DNA of 64,000 bases from Phytophthora hibernalis (GCA_012656075.1 JAAKBF010000054.1:62001-126000); one strand, 5' to 3'. Counted from the first letter of the stretch, positions 22,761 through 33,964 are shown. Numbers and translations are program-made. The notes: generated by a model from the letters alone, not told the origin.

Positions 22761-23970
22761 TGTGGTGTTTTCCGGAAGTAGAACGAAGGATAGGGGAACA
22801 CTTAGCGGGGCAGGTGGCGAACCTGCTGGAAGTCTCGCCAAGTGTATGAAGTGACACTTGCGCTGTAAGGCGCAAGATCAAGAGTGAGAGATAAATCAAC
22901 TAGCAAGCCTTCCGAATGAAAGTGTGATGGCTACAGCTATCTTGTAGCCAACATGTGACTGCACTCGGCTGTCCGCCACACTTCGAGTAGGATATCACAT
23001 CGCGGATACAGTATCACAAGTCAGGAAGCATCGCAAGTTGCGAAAGCCAAGCCTTGGACGAACATGCGGGTAGGGGGACAAAAAGTGGGTGAGAAATGCT
23101 TCCACGAAAAAGAGGGAGCATGATAAACGTGATTTTCGTGTTCTCCTCGCTAAAGTGCGAGAACAACGAACATTTTTGCGAGCTTCCTCCCGATATTCGT
23201 TCTCGCGCATTTCGTATTTAAGCGGATCTGGCATGTTCGTATCCGACGCGTTGGATTGGCTGAAAATCGCACGATCTTCCACAGCTGCACTGAAATTTAG
23301 CGAGCTCACTCGCGAAGATATCCGCTGCCCAAGAAGCGGCCTGCGCTCGCGTGTGAGCTTTCAACGCGCTCGAAGAGCAGCCGACAGACTCGAGACCTTC
23401 CTGCTGGTACTGCAAGGCAGCATGTTCTCTTGCCAGCACTTGGGTCTGGTAGAGAAACTGCTGGGCGAGCGCAGCGACGTGGTCCTTGACGCTGGGGCCG
23501 AGTGCTTGAGCAGATGTAGTTGCTGCGTTGTGAGCGACGACAAGCGCTGCACTACTGTCAGCACCAGCGGCGCCGATCTCTCCGTCGTCAGCGACGTCGG
23601 CGTCGACGTCGATCTCCACATCGTCCTGAGCAGCATCAGCTAGAGTGCGAGCTTGAGCTCGTTAGCACCATCGTCGGGAAGACTGCAATATTCTCCCGCC
23701 TCTCCAAGATCTTGGTAAATTACCGTTTGACTAATAGCCAATCGCAGAAAAATATTTCTGCCAATCAGACCGGCGAGAAGCGAACACAGCCCACTGTACA
23801 CGCCAGCATGTTCCCCGCAAAACCGATACAACGGACGAAGCTCCAAAACCTCGAGAACAATATTCTTGAGGTTTTTTACCTCCCCACTTCGTTCCACGAA
23901 CAGTGTTCTTCCAATGTTCGTCCAAGGCTTGGTGGAAGCTGGCTTGGTACGGTACCAACCACTCACCACA
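22761..23970 (-). repeat. 3' LTR of the Gypsy element, interrupted
   Basis: This copy matches the other LTR over 22761-23043 and again over the last 40 bases (about 23931-23970, including GGTACGGTACCAACCACTC). Between them lies the nested insertion. Without it the LTR would be about 328 bases. Compared with the other copy it lacks 8 bases and 14 bases, the latter between two TGACTG repeats. It contains a short perfect hairpin, CTTGCGC with GCGCAAG, at about 22857-22876. Confidence 0.9.
23044..23930. mobile_element. Nested element with 19-bp inverted ends
   Basis: The segment interrupts an LTR whose other copy is intact, so it inserted after the retrotransposon. Near its ends are the inverted repeats CCAAGCCTTGGACGAACAT (about 23047-23065) and its reverse complement (about 23914-23932). 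It carries no transposase. It has an open frame of 133 codons on the minus strand (23218-23619), acidic at the N-terminus and alanine-rich, which I do not recognise. No clean target duplication is visible; the intact LTR has CTTCTGG at the position that is replaced. It may be a non-autonomous TIR element, possibly carrying captured host sequence. Confidence 0.72.
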
Positions 23971-24344
23971 CTGCCCCCAAAGCCTGCTTTCACCGTCTTA
24001 GTCAAACCAGTTCTCCAAGTCCAATGACAGCAGTCAGTTTAGACTCTTTTTGAGTTCATACTGGCTATCATTTGGCTTGGTCGGGCTTGTTTCGACGTTG
24101 GCGAATCGATACACGTCTAGAAACCAGCGCGTCGGTAATATGTGAGCGTGATCTGGTTCAGCGGCTTACAGGTTCGTCCACAGCACGTACTGCGGCATCT
24201 GCCGAGGAGGGATCTGGACGATGTGCAGGTAAATCCTGTAGGATTGGGTTGTATTCAGCATGATAAACAGTCTCAGGATTCACACGACGTTGTCGTGGGC
24301 GCTTGGAAACAGGACGACTGGTGAAAACCTGAATCGCAGCTCCA

Positions 24345-25880
24345 TTAGCAGTGTCCTGGCACGATGTTAGTTACCGGTAGAGTAGCCTCGGCAGCGGGCT
24401 GAGGCTCGGTTGACTGGACTTGTTTAGCACGTAGAGACTTGCGACGTCTCTTTTTACGCTCTTGTCCGTCGTTGTTCGCTGTTTCAGTGGTTGCCGTCTG
24501 CGGTAGTGAACGATGATTACTCGCGTTGAGATGTTGCCAATAATCTTGCAATTGTTGATCAGCAGTCTCGACGTATGATGTTATCAATGCTGGTACATCT
24601 TTTGCAAGGCTTAGAAAAGGTTCGTACGAATCCTCAATAGCTTCCAATCCTCTCCAGTGCATCAGGATTTCAAAGTCGTTGGTGCTGCTGTTCCAACGGT
24701 GCTCTTTGAGCTGTTCCACAGCGAGAATAATTCCTTGGGCAGATATGTGCTCCAACAGTTCTTCATTCACGTCCAAGCTGTCATCGGCGTAGAATTTTAA
24801 TCGCGAAGCGTGGACATCCAGTTCAGCTCCCGTGACAATATGTTGGACGCAAAACGAATGCGGATCCGCTCGGACTACTCGATACGGCCCTACCCTGGTG
24901 ACGAATAGCTTGATGCCCTTCTTCTCATCAACTCTGGAGCGTAAAACGTAGTCACCGACAGTAAAATTAACAATGTTTTCCCCACGCTCGCGCTTTTTGT
25001 TCAGTAAACGCTGCTTTAGCTTTTGATCTTCCATAACTTTGTGCAAGTCGTTCATGTGGCAGCGTAAATTAGTGAGGAAAACGTCGATCTCGGAATTTTC
25101 CGGCACGTGTTGAAAATTACCTGTCCCGGGCAAATAGAATTCACGAAGTGGTGTTGGGCAAGGCAGACCAGTGAAAAGTTCCACAGGCGCGCGATTACCG
25201 AGTGAAGGTACAGGAGAATGGTTGATACTCGACTGAGCCATGGGCACTAAGTACACCCAATCATGGTGGTGTATCTTGTACTCAAGAATCAAAATCCTCA
25301 GTACCTGAAGAATATCACGGTTTACACGTTCGACTGAGCCATTTATCCAGGGACAATACGTTGGCGTAAATTCCTGTTGAGTGCGTAGTCTTCGTGAAAG
25401 TTCATACATGACTTCATTCTTAAAATGAGAGCCATTATCACTAATCCAAGTAGGAGGCAATCCAAAGCGAGAATGCCAGTCCAGCAAGGCTTCTACGGTC
25501 ACCGTACTGTCCGCTGTATCTGCAACGGCAAGTTCACAGTAATGTGTGGCGTGATCTTTGAGAACGAGAATATACTTAGCTCCACCAAAGCTGTCTCCCA
25601 TATAAAAGAAAATCAAAATGAAGGATACCATTGCGAGTCGTAGAGTCAACCGTCTCACTCCATGGCCTTGGTACCATTTTACCCCCTTTTATATGCAGAC
25701 ACAGTCTACATTGGCGAATAAAACTTGATGCCCGAGCTGAAAGGTTCTTGATTGCAAACAAACGACGGTGGTGCTCCACCATAGTTGCATGACCACGGTG
25801 GCCTTGAGCCCCACAATGCGCAATAATGAACAATCGCTGAATGAAATCGACTGCTTTAACGGGCACCCAGATACGATCAC
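24345..25880 (-). CDS. Gypsy integrase with C-terminal chromodomain
   Basis: Integrase region of pol. In order: the zinc-binding HHCC domain (GAQGHRGHATMVEHH and CRLCLHIKGG), the catalytic core with aspartates in LHFDF and WISDNGSHF and the glutamate in CPWINGSVERVNR, a GPY-type segment (TRVGPYRVVRADP) and a chromodomain (FEILMHWRGLEAIEDSYEP). Chromodomains direct integration to particular chromatin. Frame changes at about 25600 fit homopolymer loss. A lysine/arginine-rich tail (RKKRRRKSLRAK) may be a nuclear localisation signal. Confidence 0.9.
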
Positions 25881-27332
25881 CCAGCGTTAGAACTCCATCA
25901 TTTCGTTCTGCTATGACTCATGCTGCTGTTGCAACTCAATCACCTCAGAAAAAGTTGGCCAAACGAACTCGACGTCGTCCATTGGGCGGAGAGGCAAAAC
26001 AATCGGAGTTGATGGTGTTGCATGTAGTCGGCGTCACAGTAGAATAAATACCCCGAAACCTCTTAAGTGAAACATTTGCAGGATTTCCACCCCATCTACT
26101 GATCATGTCAGCCCAGACATTCTGAGGCCCGGCCACATGCTCGATAATGTATCGGTAATTCATGAGCTTCATTGACCAACGGAGTAACTTACCCGGACGT
26201 GTTTCTTGACACTTTCATCAGGTGCAAATATGTGTATCAAGTTCCGATGGTCGCAAAACATGCGAAAACCCTGAGGTCGGAGCAGCAAGTAGTCCAGCTT
26301 ATCGCATGCCATTGCAATTGAAAAGCTTCTTTTCCAACACCGTCCAGTTCAGTTGGCTACCGTTAAAGGTCAGTGAATGAGTCGATCCTGCTGTTCAGTG
26401 ATAGGAACTTTGACGTGGTGCGCTGCAACCTGAGTAACAATAACTGCCCAACATGAGTCACTGGCATCTGAAAACAGACAAGTGGTAGCAGAATCGTCCG
26501 GGAAATCCAGCGTCGCGGAGTTGGCCAGTAGTGCTTTAAGGTTGTCAAATGCAGTCTTTTCCTCGACATCCAATTCAATCCGAATGCCAGTAGCAACTCG
26601 CTTGGTGCGCCGAGTATTTTGAGTGCTGCATCAAGTTTAATCTGCAGCGGTGACATCTGCCGAGCAAAATCCACCATACTTTCTCGCAACCAATTCACCG
26701 CGCAGATAAATTGTTGAAGCTCAGCAGCGGTGTTAGGATAGGGAATAGCACGTAACGTATCAATCCTTGCAGGGTCATGACGAATACCATTCGCGTCCAA
26801 AATCTTCCCGCACCATTTCACTTCACTCTGATAGAGACTGCACTTCTTCGCGTTGAGCTTCAACCCAAATTGGTCCAGCAGCGTGAAAAATTCCTGCAGC
26901 TTCTTCAGATAAGTGTCAATGTCGTCAGCAAATAAAAGGAGGTCGTCTATCCAGACAAGTAAATGCTCGTACAGCAATGACTCAAAACACTTCTCGATTG
27001 TTTGTTGAAAAAGATCGCGGAGTCGCTACTGCCTTGAGGCACACGTGTCGGTGTGAATATCTTTTCATCTGTCATGTACGACAACCACTCCTGGCAAAAG
27101 GCGGCGAGGGGAAGTTGCCAGAACCCTTAATGAAATCAAACAACCCAAAGTGTTGTTTTCCACGTGCATTTTCCATTACCAAAGACAATATCGGCATTAC
27201 CGCGGCCATAACTTCGATCCTGGAGTTGAGAACTCGATAATCGGTTGTCTGGCGGAGGTCCATCAGTTCAGCCGACTTCTTCACCGGCAAAACTGGACTG
27301 GCCCACCGACTTGTCGGATTCTCGTAGACAAA
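25881..27332 (-). CDS. Gypsy reverse transcriptase and RNase H
   Basis: Reverse transcriptase motifs are present: DLRQTTDYRVLN, FGLFDFIKG, RVPQGSSDSA in another frame, and the polymerase active site WIDDLLLFADD in place of the usual YxDD. The RNase H part shows CLFSDASDSCWAVIV. Frame breaks occur near 27105, 26570 and 26240, at least the first explained by one T missing. Stops in the RNase H to integrase linker leave real decay possible there. Confidence 0.85.
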
Positions 27333-28141
27333 TCACTTTGTGGGTTGAGCTCCCTCCTTCAGGCGAACTTCGAGCGGCGGCACACGAGCAGGAGGATCGT
27401 CACGGAGCTCGAGGCGCCACACATCATACATTAGCACGATGAGGCGAAGCTCCTCAACTCTGTCCTGTGGAAAGCCCAACTCCACGGCTTGTTGGACAAG
27501 TCTCTCAACAGCTGAACGTACTTCATCTACAGTGTCAGGTTCGGTAGTTGCAATCGGAGGTTCGTCGGACTCCAACTCGAACGGATCCCCACTCATTTCA
27601 TCATTGCCTCGGTCAGCGAGTTGTTCGAGTTGTCTGTCCACGTCGATACCCAGCTCATTTAGCAAATCACGTCCAACGATAAATTCATTGTCATCAGAAT
27701 CGACAATCAGGCACTCGACTGCATTCATTGGCTCAACAGGGCCAGCGGCAGTATGGATCAGAACATGAAGCAGGGCCTTTGCTTTGCAACAATGGGGTAT
27801 GCGCCATAGGTAAGAATGCTGATTGGAGCATCCAAAAGCACTTTTTCGACCGTGGGGTCTGCTTCAACCAACAAATCCCAGTGGGTACTCATGACTGTGT
27901 TGTCGGACCCTGTGTCGAGGCAACACGGCAGTTCAAGTACACCATTGATTGTCACCGTGCGAGTAGAAGGTGGCATCAACTCACCAAGACGCTTAAGACG
28001 AACTTGGCGGTTCTTCGTGCTTTCACGAAACTTCTTACGGAGATCGACCTTCTCGGCATCGGTAGCAATGGTGCAATCATTCAACCAGTGCATGGCTTGG
28101 TACTTCGGACAGGGGGACGGTGGTTCACGACCAGCATTTCC
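27333..28141 (-). CDS. Gypsy aspartic protease region
   Basis: The retroviral-type protease active site LDTGSDNTV is visible in the upstream half, with a flap-like region and FIVGRDLLNELGID, which matches the conserved ILGRDxL motif. An acidic linker then leads to reverse transcriptase. Just upstream, CPKYQAMHWLNDC looks like a zinc knuckle lacking its second cysteine. Confidence 0.8.
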
Positions 28142-28981
28142 CTTCAGCTTTTTTCGTTTTTCTTGAACGTCTGCAGCTTTGTTTTCTCCTCACTTGGCAC
28201 CAATTTTCCTGGGCGGATGCTGTAGCTGAAGACTTGTGAGAATGCGGAGGGTTTGTTAATGACCTTGGGAGTGGATGAATGTGCCTTCTGGTCATCCTGA
28301 CTGACAGGTCGTTTCTTCAACCGCTTGTTCTGCTGGAAATGACGCTCGTGCTCCTTGGCTCTCTGATAAATGACGTCGTAGAGCTTTTTAAAGTCCGAGG
28401 CGGCCTCTTTGTTTTTCCATTGAACAATTGCCTCCACCTCGGCCTTTAAAGCTGGAGGGGCGAGGGATGCAATTATTCGTTTGCATTTCTGCTTCTGTCC
28501 ATCAGCTCCAACAAAACAATCTTCAAGGCCATTTTCTTCAACAATCTCGTCAAAGCGTTGGAAATAGTCCAGGATGCGAGCGTCCACGTCCGTTTCACGC
28601 ATGTTCATGCTCAGCTCACTCTTGAAAAAGCTTTAATGTCAGGAATGTCATCATTCTTAACACTTGCGAGGAGAGTGTTTAACTCAGCTAACAGCATGTC
28701 GTCCGTGGCATCTGCCATCTCAATTCCGAGGCGGAGCGTACAGAATGTCTTCAGAAGCTTGTCTGTAAACGACTCCTTGATCGGCAGAGTGACTAGATCG
28801 TAGTCTTCGCCAGAAATACGAACTCGGGCTCGCATTTTAGCCTCGCGCAGCCCGCGCCATTTCACGAGCGCTTCGTGTGAGATTGACGAAATCTTCGGTG
28901 CGACGACAGGAAGAAAATTGGGGCTGAGTATTCGAAGGACTTCTCCTCGTCGTCTCCGTCTTGGGGGCGACGCTTCGCCAT
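28142..28981 (-). CDS. Gypsy Gag
   Basis: The start at 28981 gives MAKRRPQDGDDEEK. A conserved oomycete Gypsy segment follows (APKISSISHEALVKWRGLRE, broken by one missing C), then a helical capsid-like region (ARILDYFQRFDEIVEENGL) and a basic C-terminus. One T is missing from a TTTTT run near 28630. Confidence 0.78.
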
Positions 28982-29041
28982 TTGACTCCTTCGGGGCGCT
29001 CACGACTTGGCGTCGGAGATAGCGTCCACTAAAGAATTTTT

Positions 29042-29391
29042 TGTGATGTTTTCCGGAAGTAGAACGAAGGATAGGGGAACACTTAGCGGGGCAGGTGGCG
29101 AACCTGCTGGAAGTCTTGCCAAGTGTATGAAGTGACACTTGCGCTGTAAGGCGCAAGATCAAGAGTGAGAGATAAAAGATCAAATCAACTAGCAAGCCTT
29201 CCGAATGAAAGTGTGATGGCTACAGCTATCTTGTAGCCAACATGTGACTGGCAGTCAGTGACTGCACTCGGCTGCCGGCCACACTTCGAGTAGGATATCA
29301 CATCGCGGATACAGTATCACAAGTCAGGAAGCATCGCAAGTTGCGACTTCTGGTGGAAGCTGGCTTGGTACGGTACCAACCACTCACCACA
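29042..29391 (-). repeat. 5' LTR of the Gypsy element, intact
   Basis: A 350-base LTR that begins TGTGATG and ends CACCACA. It reveals the uninterrupted form of the left LTR. It carries two segments absent from the left copy. Confidence 0.93.
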
Positions 29392-29396
29392 CGGAT
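29392..29396. repeat. Target site duplication, right copy (CGGAT)
   Basis: Matches 22756-22760 exactly. Confidence 0.92.
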
Positions 29397-31507
29397 ACGC
29401 TTAATGAGTGCCACGGTACTTTGCCACTCGCTGTCCGCAGCAGTGGCTTTTAAGTTAGGCACAACCGTCCACATTTCTTACAGCGACTTGGGGTTCGACT
29501 TCAATTACATGTGCTTTGGTGTTTCCGCGAATCAATAGAAATCTTCAAGGAAAACTTTTCAGTGGACTGCACACAACCAGCAACGACGGGCTCATTTGGT
29601 TTGTGAAGTGGAAAGCTCAGGTTGGGCGCACCTCATCGTGCTATCGTTTGTGAGCATTGCTGGTGGTTGACAACCTACCGGTACCAGCAAATGTCAACCA
29701 CTGGTTGACTGTGGAGCTTGTCCACTCTGTTGGACAGTGCTGTGATCATCGACGCATCGACTCGACTCAACCGCGTTGCTATTGTGGTCAATGGCTGCAC
29801 AAAAGCTCTTCAAACAAAGTGTTTGCGGCTGTTTTTTAGATCGCGTGCCGTTGTTGTACATGTATTTTTAAATTATTAAAATAATTTAAATTTAAATTCT
29901 TTGATTTTATATCCAGAGTTTGCAACGAGGTCTGAATCCTTGCATTTCTAATACCTTTCCTAATACGATTTGAATAAATAATCAAATGAGCTTTCAATGC
30001 CTCCTATATTTAATATCCGGGAAGATTATTATCATATTTGTGACGGTTGACTCATCCGCAGAGGATTAAAGCTGAATTTTGAACAAAACACCTTTATGAT
30101 TCGATATCACTTATAATCGTATTTTACCTGCAGCAGATGATTTATCCAGACCGTTCCAGCAACATTTTGATTTTTTCTTCGAGCTACTGTAAAACAGTGC
30201 ACCATACCATGGTATATTATAATATTGTGTTGGATAATTCCCGTTACTACGGATATTGACCAGTAAAAAGAAAAATGAAGACGCCAACATATCCATTTGG
30301 TTATTGCCCGGCATTCATTGGTAGCAAGAATATGCTGCCGATTTATTATCTCATTTCATGAAAGGCGACATTCAAAATCTTAAATTGCTTCATCCACGGA
30401 AAATCTCCGTGCTCTTTGTACGAAGCATTTCTGGCACCTATTTCGGCTAACAAAACTAAGGAATTTGTTTGCGGCCTGTGATCTCTGGACACACAGTGAG
30501 AACGCTACAGTACAGAACCTCACTTTGGAACTGAGTAAATACGCCGGAATGACTTAGATTGGCTACAAATAGCCAGTAATTAATAGTCATAACTTGAAGC
30601 GAAGTGAAGCTAAACGACGAGCTTGGTGGTTGGAGTATTTCGTAGGATTTCTTCAACACTTCTTCAACACAACATCTAGCTACAAGTCCTTTATTGTTCG
30701 CATCAGAGGTCCGCCAATTCAGTACTTCATGAAATTGTATTGAACAGCCGTCATCTCAATAATAAAAACGGCAATTCTTGGCGAAGCAATAATAAATATT
30801 GCCGCAATTTATATTGTATTGTTACATAAACTCGTCATCCACTACAGTTCTGTAGTTCCTCTTCCTCGTTCCTGCAGGAATTATGACGCGGGTACTGATG
30901 GTTTGATGCATGCATTTTAGTCAACAGAAATATCCCCTTGTAAAGTTCACGAAAAAAGTAAGCTAGCCAAAATTCCTACCGCTTCATCATACACTACTAC
31001 GATTATGCCGATAGTGTTAATCTACTACAGGTTCAGGGGTACTGCTGCACGAAGCGCAAAAGTTTGAGCTCGACATGGCTATATTCAATTTCCAGTTTCG
31101 ACCCAACCAACGAAATAGTAGGCGTTGCCCTCTGGCACGCGCCTGGGTGGTATTTGCGGGGTTTCCAAACCCTTGGCGTCGACTTTCTTGTCAATTCTAC
31201 GGGCGCTCGAGTGCTGTAACGATCCGTGATCGCTATTTGATACTTTTGCAATATTTATTGGCAATATTGTGGCAATATAATATTGTATTGGAATTGACGA
31301 TCCCCAATTTCAAATAATTTTATTGGAAAACACAATTAATTATTGCATTGTTCAATTTCTCTGGTTCGCATCAGCATTCTTAATCAAAGCAATCTGTATC
31401 CAAAATTGTTCCGTGCGAAGACGCGGCTTTGTTAAATATACTTGTAATTTTTAAAATAAAATACTTACTTGAAGTACTTCCTCTGTTTGAAAACATTTTC
31501 ATCAACT
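29397..31507. other. AT-rich gene-poor intergenic region
   Basis: I find no supported gene. The sequence is much richer in A and T than the rest of the window, especially 29860-30900, with short inverted and direct repeats: GGTGGTTGACA and its complement around 29663-29705, and repeats around ATATTGTATTG near 30815 and 31270. A GC-richer patch at 31030-31250 contains a minus-strand open frame of 72 codons (VELTRKSTPRVWKPRKYHPG) that may be a transposon remnant. The region probably consists of old, eroded mobile DNA. Confidence 0.55.
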
Positions 31508-31516
31508 TTAAACTAT
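31508..31516. repeat. 9-bp target duplication, left (TTAAACTAT)
   Basis: The same nine bases recur at 31852-31860, on the other side of the MITE. Confidence 0.8.
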
Positions 31517-31851
31517 GGTACTGACTAGTGGTACAAAACAACACATCCCGGGATAAAGGGGTGAAAGTAACTCGCTCGGCAGGCCGAAACAACGCCTGTG
31601 GTTTAAAGATCCGTGTGCGCAGCACGCGGGCTTAAACCCAGGACCAAGCAGGGTCACCCCTAGCTCGGCTTAGGGTTGTGTCACCGCTCTCAGGGTTTTC
31701 AAGGGTGAGGCTCGGGTGTAGTTTTCCTGTCGGCATCTCCGACTTTCATGATTTGAAGCAAGATGACATCCGTCCTCCAGTTTATTCGATGTAGCATAAC
31801 CTCCACAAATATTAAGTTTCAGTGACTCGTTTTGTACCACTAGCTCGAGCC
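31517..31851. mobile_element. 335-bp MITE with TIRs and 9-bp duplication
   Basis: The ends are 23-base inverted repeats that both start GG and share a perfect inner core of 15 bases, CTAGTGGTACAAAAC (31525-31539; complement 31829-31843). The element is flanked by TTAAACTAT on both sides. A nine-base duplication is typical of Mutator-like (MULE) transposons. It has no coding capacity, so it would be a non-autonomous derivative. Confidence 0.78.
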
Positions 31852-31860
31852 TTAAACTAT
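31852..31860. repeat. 9-bp target duplication, right (TTAAACTAT)
   Basis: Identical to 31508-31516. Confidence 0.8.
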
Positions 31861-32147
31861 TTCGATGGCTGATTTACTAAACTACCGTATCACCCCATGG
31901 AGTTAAAATATCCAGCATCTGCGCTTTTAGGTTCCGATATGGCGCGGCTATGTGCAGCTGGAAATCTAGAGCTATCCATCTCGTCACTGATCCAAAATAG
32001 ATTGATGGCTACACTGAAAATGCCGAAAAAGTGCAAAAAGTCCAGTATCAGAATGATGGTCAGTTTGCGTCATCTTGTTACCCCTTCAAAAGAGTGACCT
32101 CTCAATCAGCGCCAGAACAGCACATCACAAATTGTAACGGCAGAGCA
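31861..32147. other. Intergenic, upstream of CIAO3
   Basis: No convincing gene. A short open frame at 31897-32097 has no recognisable feature. This is the probable promoter of the CIAO3 gene. Confidence 0.4.
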
Positions 32148-33777
32148 ATGGTCAGCAATACCTCCTCATGACCATGTCCTAGAGCCTGAATTTCACCCGT
32201 TCCTTGTCTCCTGCAGGCGTCCGTGTTCCTCGGAGACCTCAACGACTACATCCAGCCGTCGCAGGCGTGCGTGAACCCGCTGTTCACGTCGGACGCTCCC
32301 AATCAGATGATGCCGCTGTGCCGCCCAATGGTTTAGCCAAGATCACGCTGCAGACGGAGCTCTCGGCTGAGGACTTTGCCGTTCCGCAGCCTTTGAAGCC
32401 CAATATCATCCGCACCTCAACACAGGAGAAGGCTACCATCTCGCTGGACGACTGTCTAGCGTGCAGTGGCTGTGTCACGTCGGCCGAGACCGTCCTCATC
32501 TCGCAGCAGAGCTGTCAGGAATTGATGGACGTGCTGGCTGCCAAGAAGCACAAGTGCGTGGTGGTGACGCTCTCTCCACAGTCCCGATCTTCACTGGCTG
32601 TGCACTTTGAGTTGCCCGTGGTCGTGGTGCACCGTAAGCTCGTGACGCTCTTCCGTAACCTCGGAGTGCACCTCGTGATCGACTCTACGAGTAGCGGAGA
32701 CTTTACACTGATTGAGTCACGTGCAGAGTTTCTGCATAGATACCGCAACCAGCAGAAGACGATCTGGGCGCGGCCGCCCTCGTCGGTGGCTGTCTCGTCC
32801 GCTAAAACGGAGTATGTGGAGCCTACTACGACTGCCAACCCGCTGCAGGACCCGCTGCGAGCGATGCCGATGCTGGCCTCGTCCTGCCCTGGATGGATTT
32901 GCTATGCCGAGAAGTCGCAGCCGAACGCTATTCCGTTCATTGACACAACTAAATCCCCACAGCAGATTGCAGGTTCGATCATTAAACGTTTTGTTAGTGG
33001 TGAACACGGCGTCGCGCCGAATGAAGTCTACCACGTTGCGGTGATGCCGTGCTTCGATAAGAAGCTGGAGGCGTCGCGAAAGGACTTCCAGGACCCCGAA
33101 GATGCAACCAAGGATGTGGACTGTGTGCTCGCCACCACTGAGATCATCGAGTTGATTGACTCGCTGAACATTGACTTTGCATCACTTGAGCTCGCGGCGC
33201 TTTCGCCAGAAGAGGTTCTGCTGAGCGGTGTGTCTGATGACGGCTCAAGCGTATTGGGTAGCAGCTTGAACGCTAGCTCGGGTGGTCAACTTGAACACAT
33301 TTTCCGATTCGCAGCCAAAGAGATTTTCAACGTGGAGATAAACGGCCCGCTGGAGTACGTTGCTGGTCGCAATCCTGATTTCCGTGAAGTATCCTTGGTG
33401 ATCGAAGGAAAGGAGGTTCTGAAATTCGCTGTCGCCTATGGCTTCCGCAACATTCAGTCAATCATGACGAAAATCCGTCGTAATAGGTGTCCCTACCACT
33501 ACGTCGAGATCATGGCATGTCCGAGCGGTTGCTTGAACGGAGGTGGGCAGATTAAGCCGAAGACAACGCTGCTGGCGTCCGAATTGCTTAACAACGTCAC
33601 GAGCCGATTCCAAGAGCTGCAAGTGCGCGATCCTGTTGCCAACCCTGCTGTGAAGTACGTGTACGAGAAGTATCTTGGCGGAGTTCCGTTTCTGAGGCAG
33701 CACGCGGGGTGCTGCATACACGATATCACGCTGTTCCAAAGCTGGAGCAGTCGAATCCGTTGGGCATCAAGTGGTGA
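32148..33777 (+). CDS. CIAO3: CIAO3/Nar1 cytosolic Fe-S assembly factor
   Basis: CIAO3 (Nar1, NARFL) is an iron-hydrogenase-like protein of the cytosolic iron-sulfur assembly (CIA) pathway. It links the early scaffold to the targeting complex. All signature motifs are present: DLNDYIQPSQACVNP, DDCLACSGCVTSAE, ASSCPGWICYAEK, VMPCFDKKLEASR and ACPSGCLNGGGQ, which bind two [4Fe-4S] clusters. A short helix HTRYHAVPKLEQ precedes the C-terminus GIKW, and the terminal tryptophan is typical. Two one-base losses (CCC near 32302, TTT near 33695) must be allowed for; the second restores this ending and places the stop at 33775-33777. The coding exon opens at 32217 after an acceptor. The start ATG at 32148-32150 directly before a GT would give MASVFLGD; this one-codon exon is an inference. 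Confidence 0.92.
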
Positions 33778-33964
33778 TCAGCATTGAAGTAGAACAACCA
33801 GTGTAAGCTTAGAGTGAATCGAGACTGGGCGCTTTTGCACCCCTGCCAACGAGTTCTTGTTTGGCTGTTATCGACAGTCTATCGCTTATGCTGTCTGCCT
33901 GCTAAGATCTCCGTTCGTTGGCGCTCTCCATCATTACACATACAATTCTTCAGGTTCGAGACGT

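Larger units (their letters stand above)
22761..29391 (-). mobile_element. Ty3/Gypsy chromodomain LTR retrotransposon
   Basis: A complete LTR element in minus orientation. The two LTRs begin TGTG(G/A)TG and end CACCACA, and the element is flanked by the five-base target duplication CGGAT (22756-22760 and 29392-29396). The internal order on the minus strand is gag, protease, reverse transcriptase/RNase H, integrase with chromodomain, which is the Ty3/Gypsy order and the chromovirus class. Over about 325 shared LTR positions only four substitutions are seen, plus two indels (8 and 14 bases) at short direct repeats, so the insertion is recent. A second insertion of about 880 bases sits in the downstream (left) LTR. 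Frame breaks in gag-pol are mostly one-base homopolymer losses, so coding decay cannot be judged. A G-rich purine tract abuts the 3' LTR (23971-23985); a primer-binding site was not identified. Confidence 0.95.

Noticed and set aside
22855..22880. CTTGCGC/GCGCAAG hairpin as a terminator
   Set aside because: It is inside an LTR of a eukaryotic element, present in both copies; a role in polyadenylation is possible but nothing else supports it.
24345..28981. Gypsy element called dead because gag-pol is split in many frames
   Set aside because: At least four breaks vanish when one base is added to a run. Only the RNase H to integrase linker may be truly damaged; activity cannot be judged.
29000..29041. 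Primer-binding site: TGGACGCTATC shortly inside the 5' LTR
   Set aside because: It starts with TGG but lies more than ten bases from the LTR and its complement does not continue into a T-arm-like sequence, so I could not tie it to a tRNA.
30790..31290. Direct repeats around ATATTGTATTG as LTRs of another element
   Set aside because: Similarity covers about 25 AT-rich bases and has gaps; such matches arise by chance in this composition.
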